This document shows, one piece after another, positions 35,424 to 44,387 of a stretch of 64,000 bases of DNA. The position numbers were made by a program, and so were the translations under genes. Position 1 is the stretch's first letter. Each line of letters begins with the position of its first letter. Below the pieces are notes generated by a model. The model was not told where the DNA came from, made no database searches, and saw only the letters and a list, made by a program, of their open reading frames with translations. Origin of the DNA: Oscillospiraceae bacterium. Its GTDB lineage: Bacteria; Bacillota; Clostridia; Oscillospirales; CAG-272. Where the stretch lies: NCBI GenBank assembly GCA_015063795.1, contig SVTL01000010.1:21944-85943 (forward strand), given 5' to 3'.

Positions 35424-36755
35424 TTACAGGTATTTGTATCGGATCTTGTCAAAGAGAGTGGAGATCACCCGATAGGCAAAGAAGAGACAGAGAAGCGAGA
35501 GGGCGATGTCAACGAAGTGATATTGTGAGATCTTCAGCAGCAGAGTGGACTTGGTGGCGCAGACGACGCCCGACATGAGCGCATGAGAGAGCGAAGCGCC
35601 AATGCCCGAAAGAAGGAAGGAGCGATTCATGGCATGCAGAGCCTCGCGGGTGCCGTCAAAGCGCTGCTTCTGTTCGTCATCGGTGTCAAGCCCGGTGTGT
35701 GCATCGATCAGCTTGCCGATCAGCTTCCACAGGAAAACGATGACACAAGCGATCAGAAGCGCATTGATCACAGCAGTGATTGCCACAGGAACAAAGGCGG
35801 AATAAGCCTCCGTGACCTTGACGATGTTGGCATAGTGGAATTCCAGCGCATAGTACAGAGAAAACGCAAAGTAGAGCGCCGACACCGCCGTGCCGACTGC
35901 GGACAGGATCCGCAGAGGCTTGGCTGCCTCCGTGACCGACGTCAGCGGGAAGGAGGCCAGGAGGATGAGCAGGAAGAAGGCGAAGTCGGGCAGGATGTTG
36001 ACTCCCGTAAAGGGCAGGGAAGGGAGGAAGAAGAAAGCACCGATCAGAAGGTACACGGGCGCTTTCAGCTTCTGCACCAGCATCAGCCCCTCGTTGGAGG
36101 CGATGTGCTCGTTGTAGTAGGCCTTCAGACCGCTTTGAATGTCTTGGTTTTTCTTCAAGCGCGAGAAGTAGGGCAGCGCCATCGAGAGAAAAACAATGCC
36201 GAGAATGGTGGTGAAAAACAGGTTGACCAGCATCAGAATGCCGTAATACTGCGTGCTTTCTCCGGTCTGCCAGGCGGTGACCATTCCCGAATTTTCCTCC
36301 GAGAAGAGGTAGGTCAGCTCGGGGAGAAGGTTCAGCACCAGACGGGCGCCGAGGAAAACGTATGTAATGGAGCGGACGTTGGACAGATCCCGGTAAAAGG
36401 CCTTGTGATCGTGCTTGGTGCTCAGGTAGGAGACGCCGTTGTACAGATCGTCAAAGGCGCGGAAGAGGAAGATGGCTTCGAAAACCGCAAATACGAACAC
36501 GAAGATCAGCTTCCAAACGTACTCCTTTTCGGGGACGGGAATGAGGATGAACATCGATACAAGCTTGCCGAGATACACCGCGAACATTTTCGTAAAGCCG
36601 CTTTTGGCATCGTTCAGGGCGGGGGAGAGGTAGGAAAGCTTGGAAAGACCGACGATGATCAGAAGACAGCCGATGAAGTCTGGCAGCAGGTCGATGACGT
36701 TGATGGAGGGGTTGAAAAAGAAGATCAGACCCGCAACGATACAGCCGAAGCCCAT
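35424..36755 (-). CDS. Polytopic membrane protein, MGFG family, long form
   Basis: 443 residues, about ten hydrophobic helices. The N-terminus MGFGCIVAGLIFFF and the motif DLLPDFIGCLLIIVGL are shared with the next gene upstream (36759-37382), and a related NILPDFAFFLLILL motif recurs near residue 255, suggesting that the protein is an internal duplication of a five-helix unit. GAAGGA precedes the ATG by 7 bp and lies in the end of the upstream gene. Function unknown; no transporter or enzyme motif found. Confidence 0.7.
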   Translation of the reverse strand: MGFGCIVAGLIFFFNPSINVIDLLPDFIGCLLIIVGLSKLSYLSPALNDAKSGFTKMFAVYLGKLVSMFILIPVPEKEYVWKLIFVFVFAVFEAIFLFRAFDDLYNGVSYLSTKHDHKAFYRDLSNVRSITYVFLGARLVLNLLPELTYLFSEENSGMVTAWQTGESTQYYGILMLVNLFFTTILGIVFLSMALPYFSRLKKNQDIQSGLKAYYNEHIASNEGLMLVQKLKAPVYLLIGAFFFLPSLPFTGVNILPDFAFFLLILLASFPLTSVTEAAKPLRILSAVGTAVSALYFAFSLYYALEFHYANIVKVTEAYSAFVPVAITAVINALLIACVIVFLWKLIGKLIDAHTGLDTDDEQKQRFDGTREALHAMNRSFLLSGIGASLSHALMSGVVCATKSTLLLKISQYHFVDIALSLLCLFFAYRVISTLFDKIRYKYL

Positions 36756-36758
36756 ACA

Positions 36759-37382
36759 CTATCCTTCTTTCTTGTTGTTTTTGGTTTTTTGCGATTTCTC
36801 AGGCATGGGCATATCCTCGTCGCCCTCCTTGCAGATCCGCATGTAGCAGGAAAAGAGGAGCAGCGCGTTGAGAAACAGAATCGCCCAGTCGAGCAGGAAG
36901 AGAACGCTGGCAAAATGCACCGCTTCGTTGAGCCGTATGCTCATTTCACGGATGAAGGTGAAGTCCAGCGAGAAGAAGACCTTGATGGCAAAGAGCGCGA
37001 TGGTGAAGATGATGTTGCGGACAGCTCTCACGCGCAGGGAGGGAAGCCCCGTTTCCGTGGCGATGGTCCTGACGGCGGTGAAGAGCAGAATGTTGTAGCA
37101 AAGAAGCCCGGCCAACAGGAGGTATGTAAACACATCGTTCACAGCGGCGGGGACATCGGCGCCGAAGAAGGTTGCCAGCTGAAGCGCCAGATCTGCCGCG
37201 TTCAGAATCAGCAGGCAAAAGCCGGCATACAGCGGACGGCGGAAGCTCCGCTCGTATTCCACCAGCGTGAGAAGTCCCAGCAGCATGATGGCAAAGCCCG
37301 CCGCATCGGGGAAGATATCAAGCCCCTTGTAGGGGAAATCAAACAGGAACAGGTATCCGAGAAACAGCAGACCGAAGCCCAT
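36759..37382 (-). CDS. Polytopic membrane protein, MGFG family, short form
   Basis: 207 residues, about five helices and a highly charged C-terminal tail (KSQKTKNNKKEG). Shares MGFGLLFLGYLFLF and DIFPDAAGFAIMLLGL with the adjacent 443-residue protein. AGAAAGG lies 11 bp before the ATG. The stop codon is followed after 3 bp by the start of the long form, so the two are cotranscribed and may form a complex. Function unknown. Confidence 0.7.
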   Translation of the reverse strand: MGFGLLFLGYLFLFDFPYKGLDIFPDAAGFAIMLLGLLTLVEYERSFRRPLYAGFCLLILNAADLALQLATFFGADVPAAVNDVFTYLLLAGLLCYNILLFTAVRTIATETGLPSLRVRAVRNIIFTIALFAIKVFFSLDFTFIREMSIRLNEAVHFASVLFLLDWAILFLNALLLFSCYMRICKEGDEDMPMPEKSQKTKNNKKEG

Positions 37383-37407
37383 GATGTTCTATGCCTTTCT
37401 GCGCGGC

Positions 37408-40158
37408 TTACTCCTCGTCGGCGTTCATGCCGCAGCACTTTTTGTATTTTTTGCCGCTTCCGCAGGGACAGGGATCGTTGCGCCCCACCTTTTCGGAGGC
37501 CTTTTTGACCACCGGCTTTTTCGGTGTTCCGTCACCGCCTCCCGAGAAGCCCTCGCCGGTGACCTTGGCCACCGATTCACGCTTGATCTCCTGCTTGCGC
37601 GGGACCACAGACAGCAGGGCACGGACGGTGTCGTCGCGGATGGCCTGGACCATTTCGTCAAACATATCCGCACCGCGCATCTTGAATTCGGAGATGGGGT
37701 TGCGCTGAGCATAGGCCTGAAGCCCGATGCTGCCCTTCAAATCGTCCATGGCGTCGAGGTGCTCCATCCATTTTTCGTCCACGTTGCGGAGCAGCAGGAT
37801 CCGCTCGATCTCGCGCATCTGACCGTCGGGGAAGAGGAGCTCCTTTTCCTCATAGACCTTGTGGGCACGCTCGGTCAATTGTTCGATCAGCCCCTCGCGC
37901 GTCAGCTTTTGCATCTCCTCGTCGGAATAGCGGAAATCGTTCGGACCGCAGAGGATGCCGAAAAAGGCGTTGCGGAGAGCATCGAAGTCCCATTCGGCAG
38001 GCGAATCGCCCAGAGCGGCGGCACTGACGGTATGCTCGATCATTTCGTCCAGCATGGTCAAAAGCTTTTCCTTCAGGTCCTTGCCCTCCAGAACCTCGGC
38101 GCGCTGCTCGTAAATGATCTTGCGCTGCTTGTTCATCACGTCGTCGTATTCGAGAACGTGCTTTCTGCGGGAGAAGTTCTGATCCTCCAGACGCTTCTGC
38201 GCCGACTCAATGGAGCCGGAAAGGATCTTGGCATCGATGGGCTGATCGTCCTCCATGCCCATCTTGTCCACCAGACCGATGATCCGTTCGCTTCCGAACA
38301 GACGCATCAGATCGTCGTCGAGCGAGAGGAAGAAGCGGGATTCGCCGTCGTCGCCCTGACGTCCCGAGCGGCCGCGGAGCTGGTTGTCGATGCGGCGGCT
38401 TTCATGGCGCTCGGTGCCGATGATGAACAGACCGCCTGCCTTGCGGACCTGCTCGGCCAGCGGGGCGATCTCGGCTTTGTATTTGGCAAACAGATCGCGG
38501 TAAACGGTGCGGGCGGACAGGATTTCCTCGCTCACATCGGTGGAGGAGCCGACGGCCAGACCGATGGTGTCCTCGTCGTATCCGAGACGCTTCATCTCGT
38601 GCTTGGCCATGAATTCGGGGTTGCCGCCGAGCATGATGTCGGTACCGCGTCCGGCCATGTTGGTGGAAATGGTGACCTTGCCGATCTGACCGGCCTCAGC
38701 CACGATCTCCGCCTCTTTTTCATGGTGCTTGGCATTGAGGACGTTGTGGGGGATGCCCTCCTTCTGGAGGCGCTTGGAAAGGGCCTCGGACTTGTCCACC
38801 GACACCGTGCCGATCAGAACCGGCTGTCCCTTTTCGTGGCAGGCGGCGATCTGATCAACGATGGCGTCGATCTTGCCCTTCTGGTTTTTATACACCACAT
38901 CGCTGTGATCGATGCGGATCATGGGCATGTTGGTGGGGATGACCACAACGTCCAAGTTGTAGATCTCGCGGAACTCCATCTCCTCGGTCTGCGCCGTACC
39001 CGTCATACCCGACAGCTTGCGGTAGAGACGGAAATAGTTCTGGAAGGTGATGGTGGCCAGCGTTTTGTTTTCCTTTTCGATCTTCACGTGCTCCTTCGCC
39101 TCGATGGCCTGATGGAGACCGTCGGAGTAGCGTCTGCCGTACATGAGACGTCCGGTGAAGGAATCGACGATGATGATCTGCCCGTCCTTGATGACGTAAT
39201 CCACATCGTTCTGCATGATGCCGTGGGCACGGATGGCCTGATTGATGTGGTGGGCGAGAAGCGAGTTTTCGGGAGAGGAAAGGTTTTCGATCTCAAAGTA
39301 GGCCTCGGCCTTGGCCACGCCCGATGCGGTCATGATCGTGCTGCGCGCCTTTTCGTCAACGATGTAGTCGGCATCGACATCGTCGGTGGACTCCTTTTCG
39401 TCGATCTGCTTGATGCGGAACTGCTTGAGCGTGCGGACAAAGCGGTCGGCTCTGTCGTACAGGTCGGTGGACTTTTCACCCTCGCCCGAGATGATCAGAG
39501 GCGTGCGGGCTTCGTCAATGAGGATCGAGTCCACCTCGTCGACGATGGCAAAGGCATGGCCGCGCTGGGTCATATGCTCCTTGTAGAGCACCATGTTGTC
39601 GCGCAGGTAATCAAAGCCGTATTCGTTGTTGGTGCCGTAGGTGATGTCCGCGTTGTAGGCCTTCTGCTTCTCGGCCTTGTTCTGACCGTGGACGATGAGG
39701 CCGGTGGACAGACCGAGAAATTCGTAAACGCGTCCCATCTCCTCGGCGCCCAGACGGGCCAGGTATTCGTTGACGGTGATGATGTGGACGCCGTTGCCCG
39801 TCAGCGCGTTGAGGTAGGCGGGCAGAGTTGCCACCAGCGTTTTACCCTCACCGGTCTTCATCTCGGCGATGCGTCCCTGATGCAGGACGATACCGCCCAT
39901 CAGCTGTACGCGGAAGGGGCGCTTGCCCAGGACACGGTCATCGGCTTCGCGGACGACAGCAAAGGCGTCGGGCAGAATGTCGTCCAGCGTCTCTCCGTTT
40001 TCAAGACGCTTTTTTAACACCGCGGTCATTCCGCGCAGCTCGGCGTCCTCCATGCTTTTATAATGATCGCTCAAGGCCTCGATCTTGTCCACCAGCGGAA
40101 GAATTTTTTTGATCTGGCGGTCGCTGTACGTGCCGAAAAGCTTATCGATCAGTCCCAT
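37408..40158 (-). CDS. secA: Preprotein translocase ATPase SecA
   Basis: 916 residues. SecA binds SecYEG and drives proteins across the membrane with ATP. Visible: Walker A region EMKTGEGKT, the DEAD-type [13 protein letters not shown], the MAGRGTDI motif, and a C-terminal zinc site [14 protein letters not shown] (SEC-C). Start at 40158 (MGLIDKLFG) with GAGG 5 bp upstream; seven further codons are open upstream without a ribosome binding site. First gene of the minus-strand run; promoter only vaguely visible (TATACT at 40208-40203). Confidence 0.98.
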   Translation of the reverse strand: MGLIDKLFGTYSDRQIKKILPLVDKIEALSDHYKSMEDAELRGMTAVLKKRLENGETLDDILPDAFAVVREADDRVLGKRPFRVQLMGGIVLHQGRIAEMKTGEGKTLVATLPAYLNALTGNGVHIITVNEYLARLGAEEMGRVYEFLGLSTGLIVHGQNKAEKQKAYNADITYGTNNEYGFDYLRDNMVLYKEHMTQRGHAFAIVDEVDSILIDEARTPLIISGEGEKSTDLYDRADRFVRTLKQFRIKQIDEKESTDDVDADYIVDEKARSTIMTASGVAKAEAYFEIENLSSPENSLLAHHINQAIRAHGIMQNDVDYVIKDGQIIIVDSFTGRLMYGRRYSDGLHQAIEAKEHVKIEKENKTLATITFQNYFRLYRKLSGMTGTAQTEEMEFREIYNLDVVVIPTNMPMIRIDHSDVVYKNQKGKIDAIVDQIAACHEKGQPVLIGTVSVDKSEALSKRLQKEGIPHNVLNAKHHEKEAEIVAEAGQIGKVTISTNMAGRGTDIMLGGNPEFMAKHEMKRLGYDEDTIGLAVGSSTDVSEEILSARTVYRDLFAKYKAEIAPLAEQVRKAGGLFIIGTERHESRRIDNQLRGRSGRQGDDGESRFFLSLDDDLMRLFGSERIIGLVDKMGMEDDQPIDAKILSGSIESAQKRLEDQNFSRRKHVLEYDDVMNKQRKIIYEQRAEVLEGKDLKEKLLTMLDEMIEHTVSAAALGDSPAEWDFDALRNAFFGILCGPNDFRYSDEEMQKLTREGLIEQLTERAHKVYEEKELLFPDGQMREIERILLLRNVDEKWMEHLDAMDDLKGSIGLQAYAQRNPISEFKMRGADMFDEMVQAIRDDTVRALLSVVPRKQEIKRESVAKVTGEGFSGGGDGTPKKPVVKKASEKVGRNDPCPCGSGKKYKKCCGMNADEE

Positions 40159-40270
40159 AATAACCTCAAAAACTTTCATTCAGAATTTGGATGCTTACAA
40201 TCAGTATACAACATTTCTTCTTAAAATAATATAGAATTTTGTAAATATTATTCTTTTATGCGCATCTTTC

Positions 40271-40299
40271 TTGCATTTTTTCTGCAAATATGGTATGCT
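40271..40299 (+). promoter_or_regulatory. trmL promoter
   Basis: TTGCAT (40271-40276), 17 bp, TATGCT (40294-40299), about 40 bp before the ATG. Confidence 0.5.
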
Positions 40300-40339
40300 C
40301 AAGGGGAAGAAAACAGCAAAGACGGGAAGAAAACGACAT

Positions 40340-40846
40340 ATGAACACACGACACAACATCAACATCGCCCTCATCGAGCCCGAGATCCCGCAGAACACGG
40401 GAAACATCGCCCGTACCTGCGCGGCCGTGGGCGCCTCTCTGCATCTGGTGGGGCCCATGGGCTTTGCCATCGACAACAGCAAGCTGAAGCGTGCGGGGCT
40501 GGATTATTGGGACAAGCTGGACATTCACTATTATGAGTCTCTGGCGGAGTTTCTGGAGAAAAACGCCGGGGAAGCGATGTATTTTTTCACCACCAAGGCG
40601 CAGAAGAACCACACCTCGCCCACCTATCCGAAGCGGGTGTTTCTGGTCTTCGGCAAGGAGACGGCAGGGCTCCCCGAGGAGCTTTTGCTTCAGAACCGCG
40701 AAAGCTGCGTCCGCATCCCCATGCGAGATACGTTGCGGAGCCTGAATCTGTCCAATTCCGCGGCCATCGCTGTGTATGAGGTGCTCCGCCAGCGGGATTT
40801 TGAGGACCTGCGTGAGGACGGGAAGCTGACAAAATACGAGTGGTGA
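40340..40846 (+). CDS. trmL: tRNA (cytidine(34)-2'-O)-methyltransferase, SPOUT family
   Basis: 168 residues. Characteristic TrmL/YibK sequence: IALIEPEIPQNTGNIARTC at the N-terminus, the knot motifs VFLVFGKETAGLPEELL and RIPMRDTLRSLNLSNSAAIAVYE. It 2'-O-methylates the wobble base of certain tRNA-Leu using S-adenosylmethionine. Start at 40340 chosen from conservation; GGGAAG lies a little far (about 12 bp). Transcribed alone, divergent from secA, ending in a strong terminator. Confidence 0.93.
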   Translation: MNTRHNINIALIEPEIPQNTGNIARTCAAVGASLHLVGPMGFAIDNSKLKRAGLDYWDKLDIHYYESLAEFLEKNAGEAMYFFTTKAQKNHTSPTYPKRVFLVFGKETAGLPEELLLQNRESCVRIPMRDTLRSLNLSNSAAIAVYEVLRQRDFEDLREDGKLTKYEW

Positions 40847-40873
40847 AAACCGCCGCAGGCAAGAAAAAACGAG

Positions 40874-40901
40874 AAAATCCCCCATGAATGGGGGATTTTT
40901 T
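40874..40901 (+). terminator. Bidirectional terminator between trmL and the DHHW lipoprotein gene
   Basis: AAAATCCCCCAT-GA-ATGGGGGATTTT with T-tracts on both strands. Confidence 0.9.
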
Positions 40902-40924
40902 GCATTGTTGTTGAAAAAAGCATT

Positions 40925-41797
40925 TCACCAGATCTTCAAAACCGCGCCGCTTTTGAGCACCGCTGTGCCGTACAGAAGCAGGGCATCGCCCTCGGTGACC
41001 GCAAAGTATTCGGCCAGCAGGGGGCTTGCGATGTAGCGGAGGTCCACAACGTAGATGTCCGAATAGGGAGCGATCAGAAGAGGAGCCAGACTGCTTCCGA
41101 AGGAGTCGCGGAAAATGACCAGCGTGCGTTCCTCGGTGCAGAGGGGATTTTCGATCTTGATCAGCGGCTGGGCGCCCGAGAGAAAGACATTGTAGGCATC
41201 CTCGCCCTGCAGAAGCGCTTCGTCGTATATCACAGACGGCACAAAGCCGCCTGCGGCCGTATCCAGCAGCGAGACGTTGGCTTTTTCGGTGTAAGCATCG
41301 GTCAGATAGGTCAGCGTTTCTTCGCCGCCCGCTCCTGCGCGCGAGTCGTATCCGCGGAAGGAGTCGAAGGTGTGCGGCGTTTGCTCGGTTTTCTCAACGG
41401 TGAAGGACATCGCTTCGCCCAGTGCCTTGACCGTTTCGCCCAACGACTCCTGCTTCCAGTGCGGATCGGTCGCGTAATAGGAATCGGCGGAGAGGGAAGC
41501 GGTCAGGTCGATGAAGGTCATGCCGGTCATCTTTTCCTTCAGCAGAGCGGAAACACGGTCGTATTCGCCGCCGTCTCCTTCTGCGGAATAGTAGGCTTTG
41601 GAGGGGACAACGGCTGTGTAGAAGGTGAGGGAGGGGTAATATTTTTCCTGCAGAAGCGAAAGCTTTTCGCCGGTGGCACTCACCGCACTCTCATTAAGAG
41701 TGACGCCGGACGAGGGCTCGTCCGGCGGCGGGTTTTCATTCTGACAGGACGGTAAGAGAAGAAGCAGAGCGAAGAGGATCGTCAGCACCTTTTTCAT
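40925..41797 (-). CDS. DHHW-family lipoprotein (AlgX/AlgJ-like)
   Basis: 290 residues with a lipoprotein signal (LLLLLPSC, Cys about 19). The segment YYATDPHWKQ corresponds to the DHHW motif (here DPHW) and FRDSFGSSLAPLL to the conserved RDSFG block of this SGNH-like family, which is related to alginate O-acetylation proteins AlgJ and AlgX. Such proteins normally act on the outer face with an MBOAT acyl donor protein; none is found nearby. Start at the Met of MKKVLTILF, AGGCC-rich region upstream; 19 bp after the DUF4358 gene. Confidence 0.75.
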   Translation of the reverse strand: MKKVLTILFALLLLLPSCQNENPPPDEPSSGVTLNESAVSATGEKLSLLQEKYYPSLTFYTAVVPSKAYYSAEGDGGEYDRVSALLKEKMTGMTFIDLTASLSADSYYATDPHWKQESLGETVKALGEAMSFTVEKTEQTPHTFDSFRGYDSRAGAGGEETLTYLTDAYTEKANVSLLDTAAGGFVPSVIYDEALLQGEDAYNVFLSGAQPLIKIENPLCTEERTLVIFRDSFGSSLAPLLIAPYSDIYVVDLRYIASPLLAEYFAVTEGDALLLYGTAVLKSGAVLKIW

Positions 41798-41816
41798 CTT
41801 ACGGCCTTCCTTTGAC

Positions 41817-42497
41817 TTACGGCAGGACCGGGTCCGCGCCGGGGAGATTCTGAACGGGTCTGTTGCTGAGCACATCCTCGGCGGAAGCCTCCTGCTTGAC
41901 AGCATCGGGGAAGATCTCAACAAAGGCGTTGTAGAGGATCTCGGTGTTGGACTTGGTGGTCATGGCCAGCATGATATACTGACCGCTGCGTGCGACCAAA
42001 ACGTGCTCGGCGGTCATGCACACCCACTTTCTGGGGTTGCAGTTCTCAAACACGATCTTGGCAACGGCCTCGGCATCGGCACCCTCCTTCAGCTGGATCA
42101 CGGACATGGAGTGGTCAGCGGGAGAGATCATGGGCTCGTGGAAAGCACCGGCCTCCACGTATTCCTTGTACTGGTCGGCAGTCAGACCGACGAAGTCCTC
42201 GGGATACTCGGCAGGGATGTCCATGGTGGCGCCCATACGGACCTGCACGGCCGACTTGGTGTTGAGCAGGTCAACCAGCTCGGTCACATTGGCAAAGCTG
42301 TTGTCGCCGGAAGCGGCAGGAGCGGTGGTCTCGGCATCGGCGGCAGAGGTGGTGTCTTCAGGCTCATCGGAGCCTTCGGGAGCGGTGGTGATGGAGTCGG
42401 GCAGATCGCTTTCGTCTCCCACAGGATCGTTGTTCGCGCAGGCGGCAAAGGCAAACAGTGCCAGCAGGGCCAGCGCAAGAGCAATGAGTTTCTTCAT
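41817..42497 (-). CDS. DUF4358-like lipoprotein
   Basis: 226 residues: lipoprotein signal peptide ending FAFAAC (Cys about 20), an acidic Thr/Ser/Glu-rich linker to about residue 70, then a globular domain of about 130 residues (TADQYKEYVEAGAFHEPMIS, SMSVIQLKEG). The pattern fits DUF4358 proteins, often encoded beside DHHW and MBOAT genes in Clostridia. Function unknown, presumably extracytoplasmic. AAAGGAAT precedes the ATG. First of a two-gene operon. Confidence 0.7.
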   Translation of the reverse strand: MKKLIALALALLALFAFAACANNDPVGDESDLPDSITTAPEGSDEPEDTTSAADAETTAPAASGDNSFANVTELVDLLNTKSAVQVRMGATMDIPAEYPEDFVGLTADQYKEYVEAGAFHEPMISPADHSMSVIQLKEGADAEAVAKIVFENCNPRKWVCMTAEHVLVARSGQYIMLAMTTKSNTEILYNAFVEIFPDAVKQEASAEDVLSNRPVQNLPGADPVLP

Positions 42498-42810
42498 GAT
42501 GGAATTCCTTTCTTTCTCAAACGTATTTCTTTTGAAACGTTTTTTCTTTTCAGACCGCTTTCCCGCAAAAAAGAGCGGAAAAGGTCAAGAATGCGCGTGT
42601 TTTAACGCACACTCTTATCAGTATACCATACATTCTGGTATAAAGTGTGACGTAGAGAAAAACATTTTGTTCCCTTGTTTTTTTATTTTGCTGTCAAAAT
42701 GCCGAAATATGCGAAAGCCTATTGATTTCTTGGCGCAAAAGAGATAAAATATTACATATAAGGATAAAAAACCTTTAGCCAACATTTTTTGAAGAAAGGA
42801 TCCTTTTGCT
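42498..42810. other. Intergenic region between divergent lipoprotein genes
   Basis: 313 bp without a gene. It holds a perfect 7-bp-arm palindrome TATACCA-N7-TGGTATA (42622-42642), which overlaps a minus-strand TATACT (42625-42620) but has no good -35, and the plus-strand promoter at 42722-42750. The rest is AT-rich with no further recognisable structure. Confidence 0.5.
42722..42750 (+). promoter_or_regulatory. Promoter of the CE2-like esterase gene
   Basis: TTGATT (42722-42727), 17 bp, TAAAAT (42745-42750). The hexamers equal those of GH106-like gene 1, but the ATACCCC block is absent here. Confidence 0.65.
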
Positions 42811-44274
42811 ATGAAAAAGCTTCTGTGTCTCATCCCCTTGTTGATCTGTGTTCTTCTCGCTTCCTGCGGAGAAGATCCCAACCGTCCCGATTATGATATC
42901 GTTGCCAAGGGCAAATCGGCTTATACCGTGATCGTGGCCGACGATGCTCCCAAGGGCACCGTTTTCGCCGCTGAGCAGCTGGTCTCGCTGATCGCCGAAA
43001 AGACCGGCGTGCAGATCCCCGTTGCCAAGGCAAGCGAGGCTGAGCTGTCCGAGAATGAGATCGTGTTCGGTGCCTCCGCCCGTGAAGAGAGCGCCGCTGT
43101 CGCTGAGGGCCTGGAAATGGAGGATTACCGCATTCAGTCTTTCGGCAAGAAGCTTGTGATTGCAGGCGGAACCACTGAGGCTCTGGATGCCGCAGTGGCC
43201 TATTTTGCCGAGACCTTCATCACCGAAGAGGGCATCACCGTGGCCAAGGATTATGCCTATACCTACCTTATGCCCGTCCGCACCTACACGCTGGATGACA
43301 GCCGCTTTAAGCCTGTTGGCCGCACCTCGATCCAGGGCACCTCTCTCGGCGCCGACTGGTCGGGAAGCGGTGTGGAATTCAGTGCCAATTGCAAAAACGA
43401 CGTGAAGATCACGCTCACCATCAAAAAGATTTCCAGCTATGAGGCGGGAAGCTATTTCACGGTATATGTGGACGGCGTCCGTCAGGAGGAGCGTTTCCTG
43501 GCCAAGGAAGGCACCACCGAGCTGACCATCGCCACCGGTCTTGCCGAGGGCGATCACACCTTTGGCATCTACAAGCAGGCTCATAACGTGCATTGCCTGG
43601 TCAACTATGATAAGCTGACCGTTGAGGGCAAGCTGAACGAAAAGCCGGCCGATCGCGATCTTTACATCGAGTTCATCGGCGACTCCATCACAGCCGGCTA
43701 CGGTACCTATTCCGCTGAGGGCACCACCCAGCAGTACTTCCCCTATTCCGACGGCACGCAGTCCTATGCCTTCTTTACCGCAGAAAAGCTGAACGCCGAC
43801 TATTCGCTTTTGGCCCGCTGCAGCTGGGGCATTCTGGCTGTGAAGGAGGGCGAGAACCTGCCCGATGTTTACAAATACATCTGCTACAACCGCAACAAGG
43901 ATCTTTACAACTTTGAAACGGCCCGCAAGCCCGACGTCATTGTTGTCAATCTGGGCACCAACGACTATTCCAAGGGCATGGTCAACAACAAATTCAAGGA
44001 AAAGACCGTGGAATTCATCGCCGATCTCCGCGCCAAGAACGGCCAGGATGTGCCGATCGTGTTCGTGTTCGGTATGATGAACAACACCGGCTATGCCTAT
44101 ACCATGAAGGCAGTCCGCGAGGCGGGCGGCGAAGCCAACAAGCTGTACACGCTGGAGCTTCCCAAGGATACCAGCGGCGGCGGCAACCATCCCAGCGTTG
44201 AGGGACAGATGAAGGCGGCCGATAAGCTGACCGAGTTTATCCAGACCAAGGTCCTCGTCTCCTCCGCATCCTGA
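42811..44274 (+). CDS. SGNH-hydrolase lipoprotein, CE2-like carbohydrate esterase
   Basis: 487 residues. Lipoprotein signal (VLLASC, Cys about 19); residues about 35-150 form an alpha/beta module like the N-terminal domain of GH67/GH20-type enzymes (YTVIVADDAPKGTVFAAEQL); then a beta-sandwich (about 165-280) and an SGNH domain (about 285-487) with IEFIGDSITAGYG (Ser292), NLGTND and GNHPS (His460). Beta-sandwich plus SGNH in this order is the CE2 acetylesterase plan. Likely removes acetyl groups from a polysaccharide at the cell surface. AGAAAGGA precedes the ATG. Confidence 0.75.
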   Translation: MKKLLCLIPLLICVLLASCGEDPNRPDYDIVAKGKSAYTVIVADDAPKGTVFAAEQLVSLIAEKTGVQIPVAKASEAELSENEIVFGASAREESAAVAEGLEMEDYRIQSFGKKLVIAGGTTEALDAAVAYFAETFITEEGITVAKDYAYTYLMPVRTYTLDDSRFKPVGRTSIQGTSLGADWSGSGVEFSANCKNDVKITLTIKKISSYEAGSYFTVYVDGVRQEERFLAKEGTTELTIATGLAEGDHTFGIYKQAHNVHCLVNYDKLTVEGKLNEKPADRDLYIEFIGDSITAGYGTYSAEGTTQQYFPYSDGTQSYAFFTAEKLNADYSLLARCSWGILAVKEGENLPDVYKYICYNRNKDLYNFETARKPDVIVVNLGTNDYSKGMVNNKFKEKTVEFIADLRAKNGQDVPIVFVFGMMNNTGYAYTMKAVREAGGEANKLYTLELPKDTSGGGNHPSVEGQMKAADKLTEFIQTKVLVSSAS

Positions 44275-44283
44275 CAGCATCGT

Positions 44284-44336
44284 AGATTTTTGGCGGGCAC
44301 GTTTGTGTCTGCCAAAAATCTCTTTCTTTTTTTTCG
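44284..44336 (+). terminator. Terminator of the CE2-like gene
   Basis: AGATTTTTGGC pairs with GCCAAAAATCT, followed by a long T-rich tract. Confidence 0.85.
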
Positions 44337-44387
44337 AGGTGCAATGCACTTTTTTCAAAAGCTACGAATCAAAGCAGGTAATTGTGT

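Noticed and set aside
37381..40017. Long antisense open frame over secA (878 codons)
   Set aside because: Exact shadow of a certain gene in GC-rich DNA; no ribosome binding site and no recognisable domain. Similar long shadows over 2752-4557, 11470-13665, 22207-24342, 27894-29654 and 31205-33100 were dropped for the same reason.
40203..40231. secA promoter with TATACT
   Set aside because: The sequence 17 bp upstream (TATTAT) does not resemble a -35 box, so I mention it only under secA.
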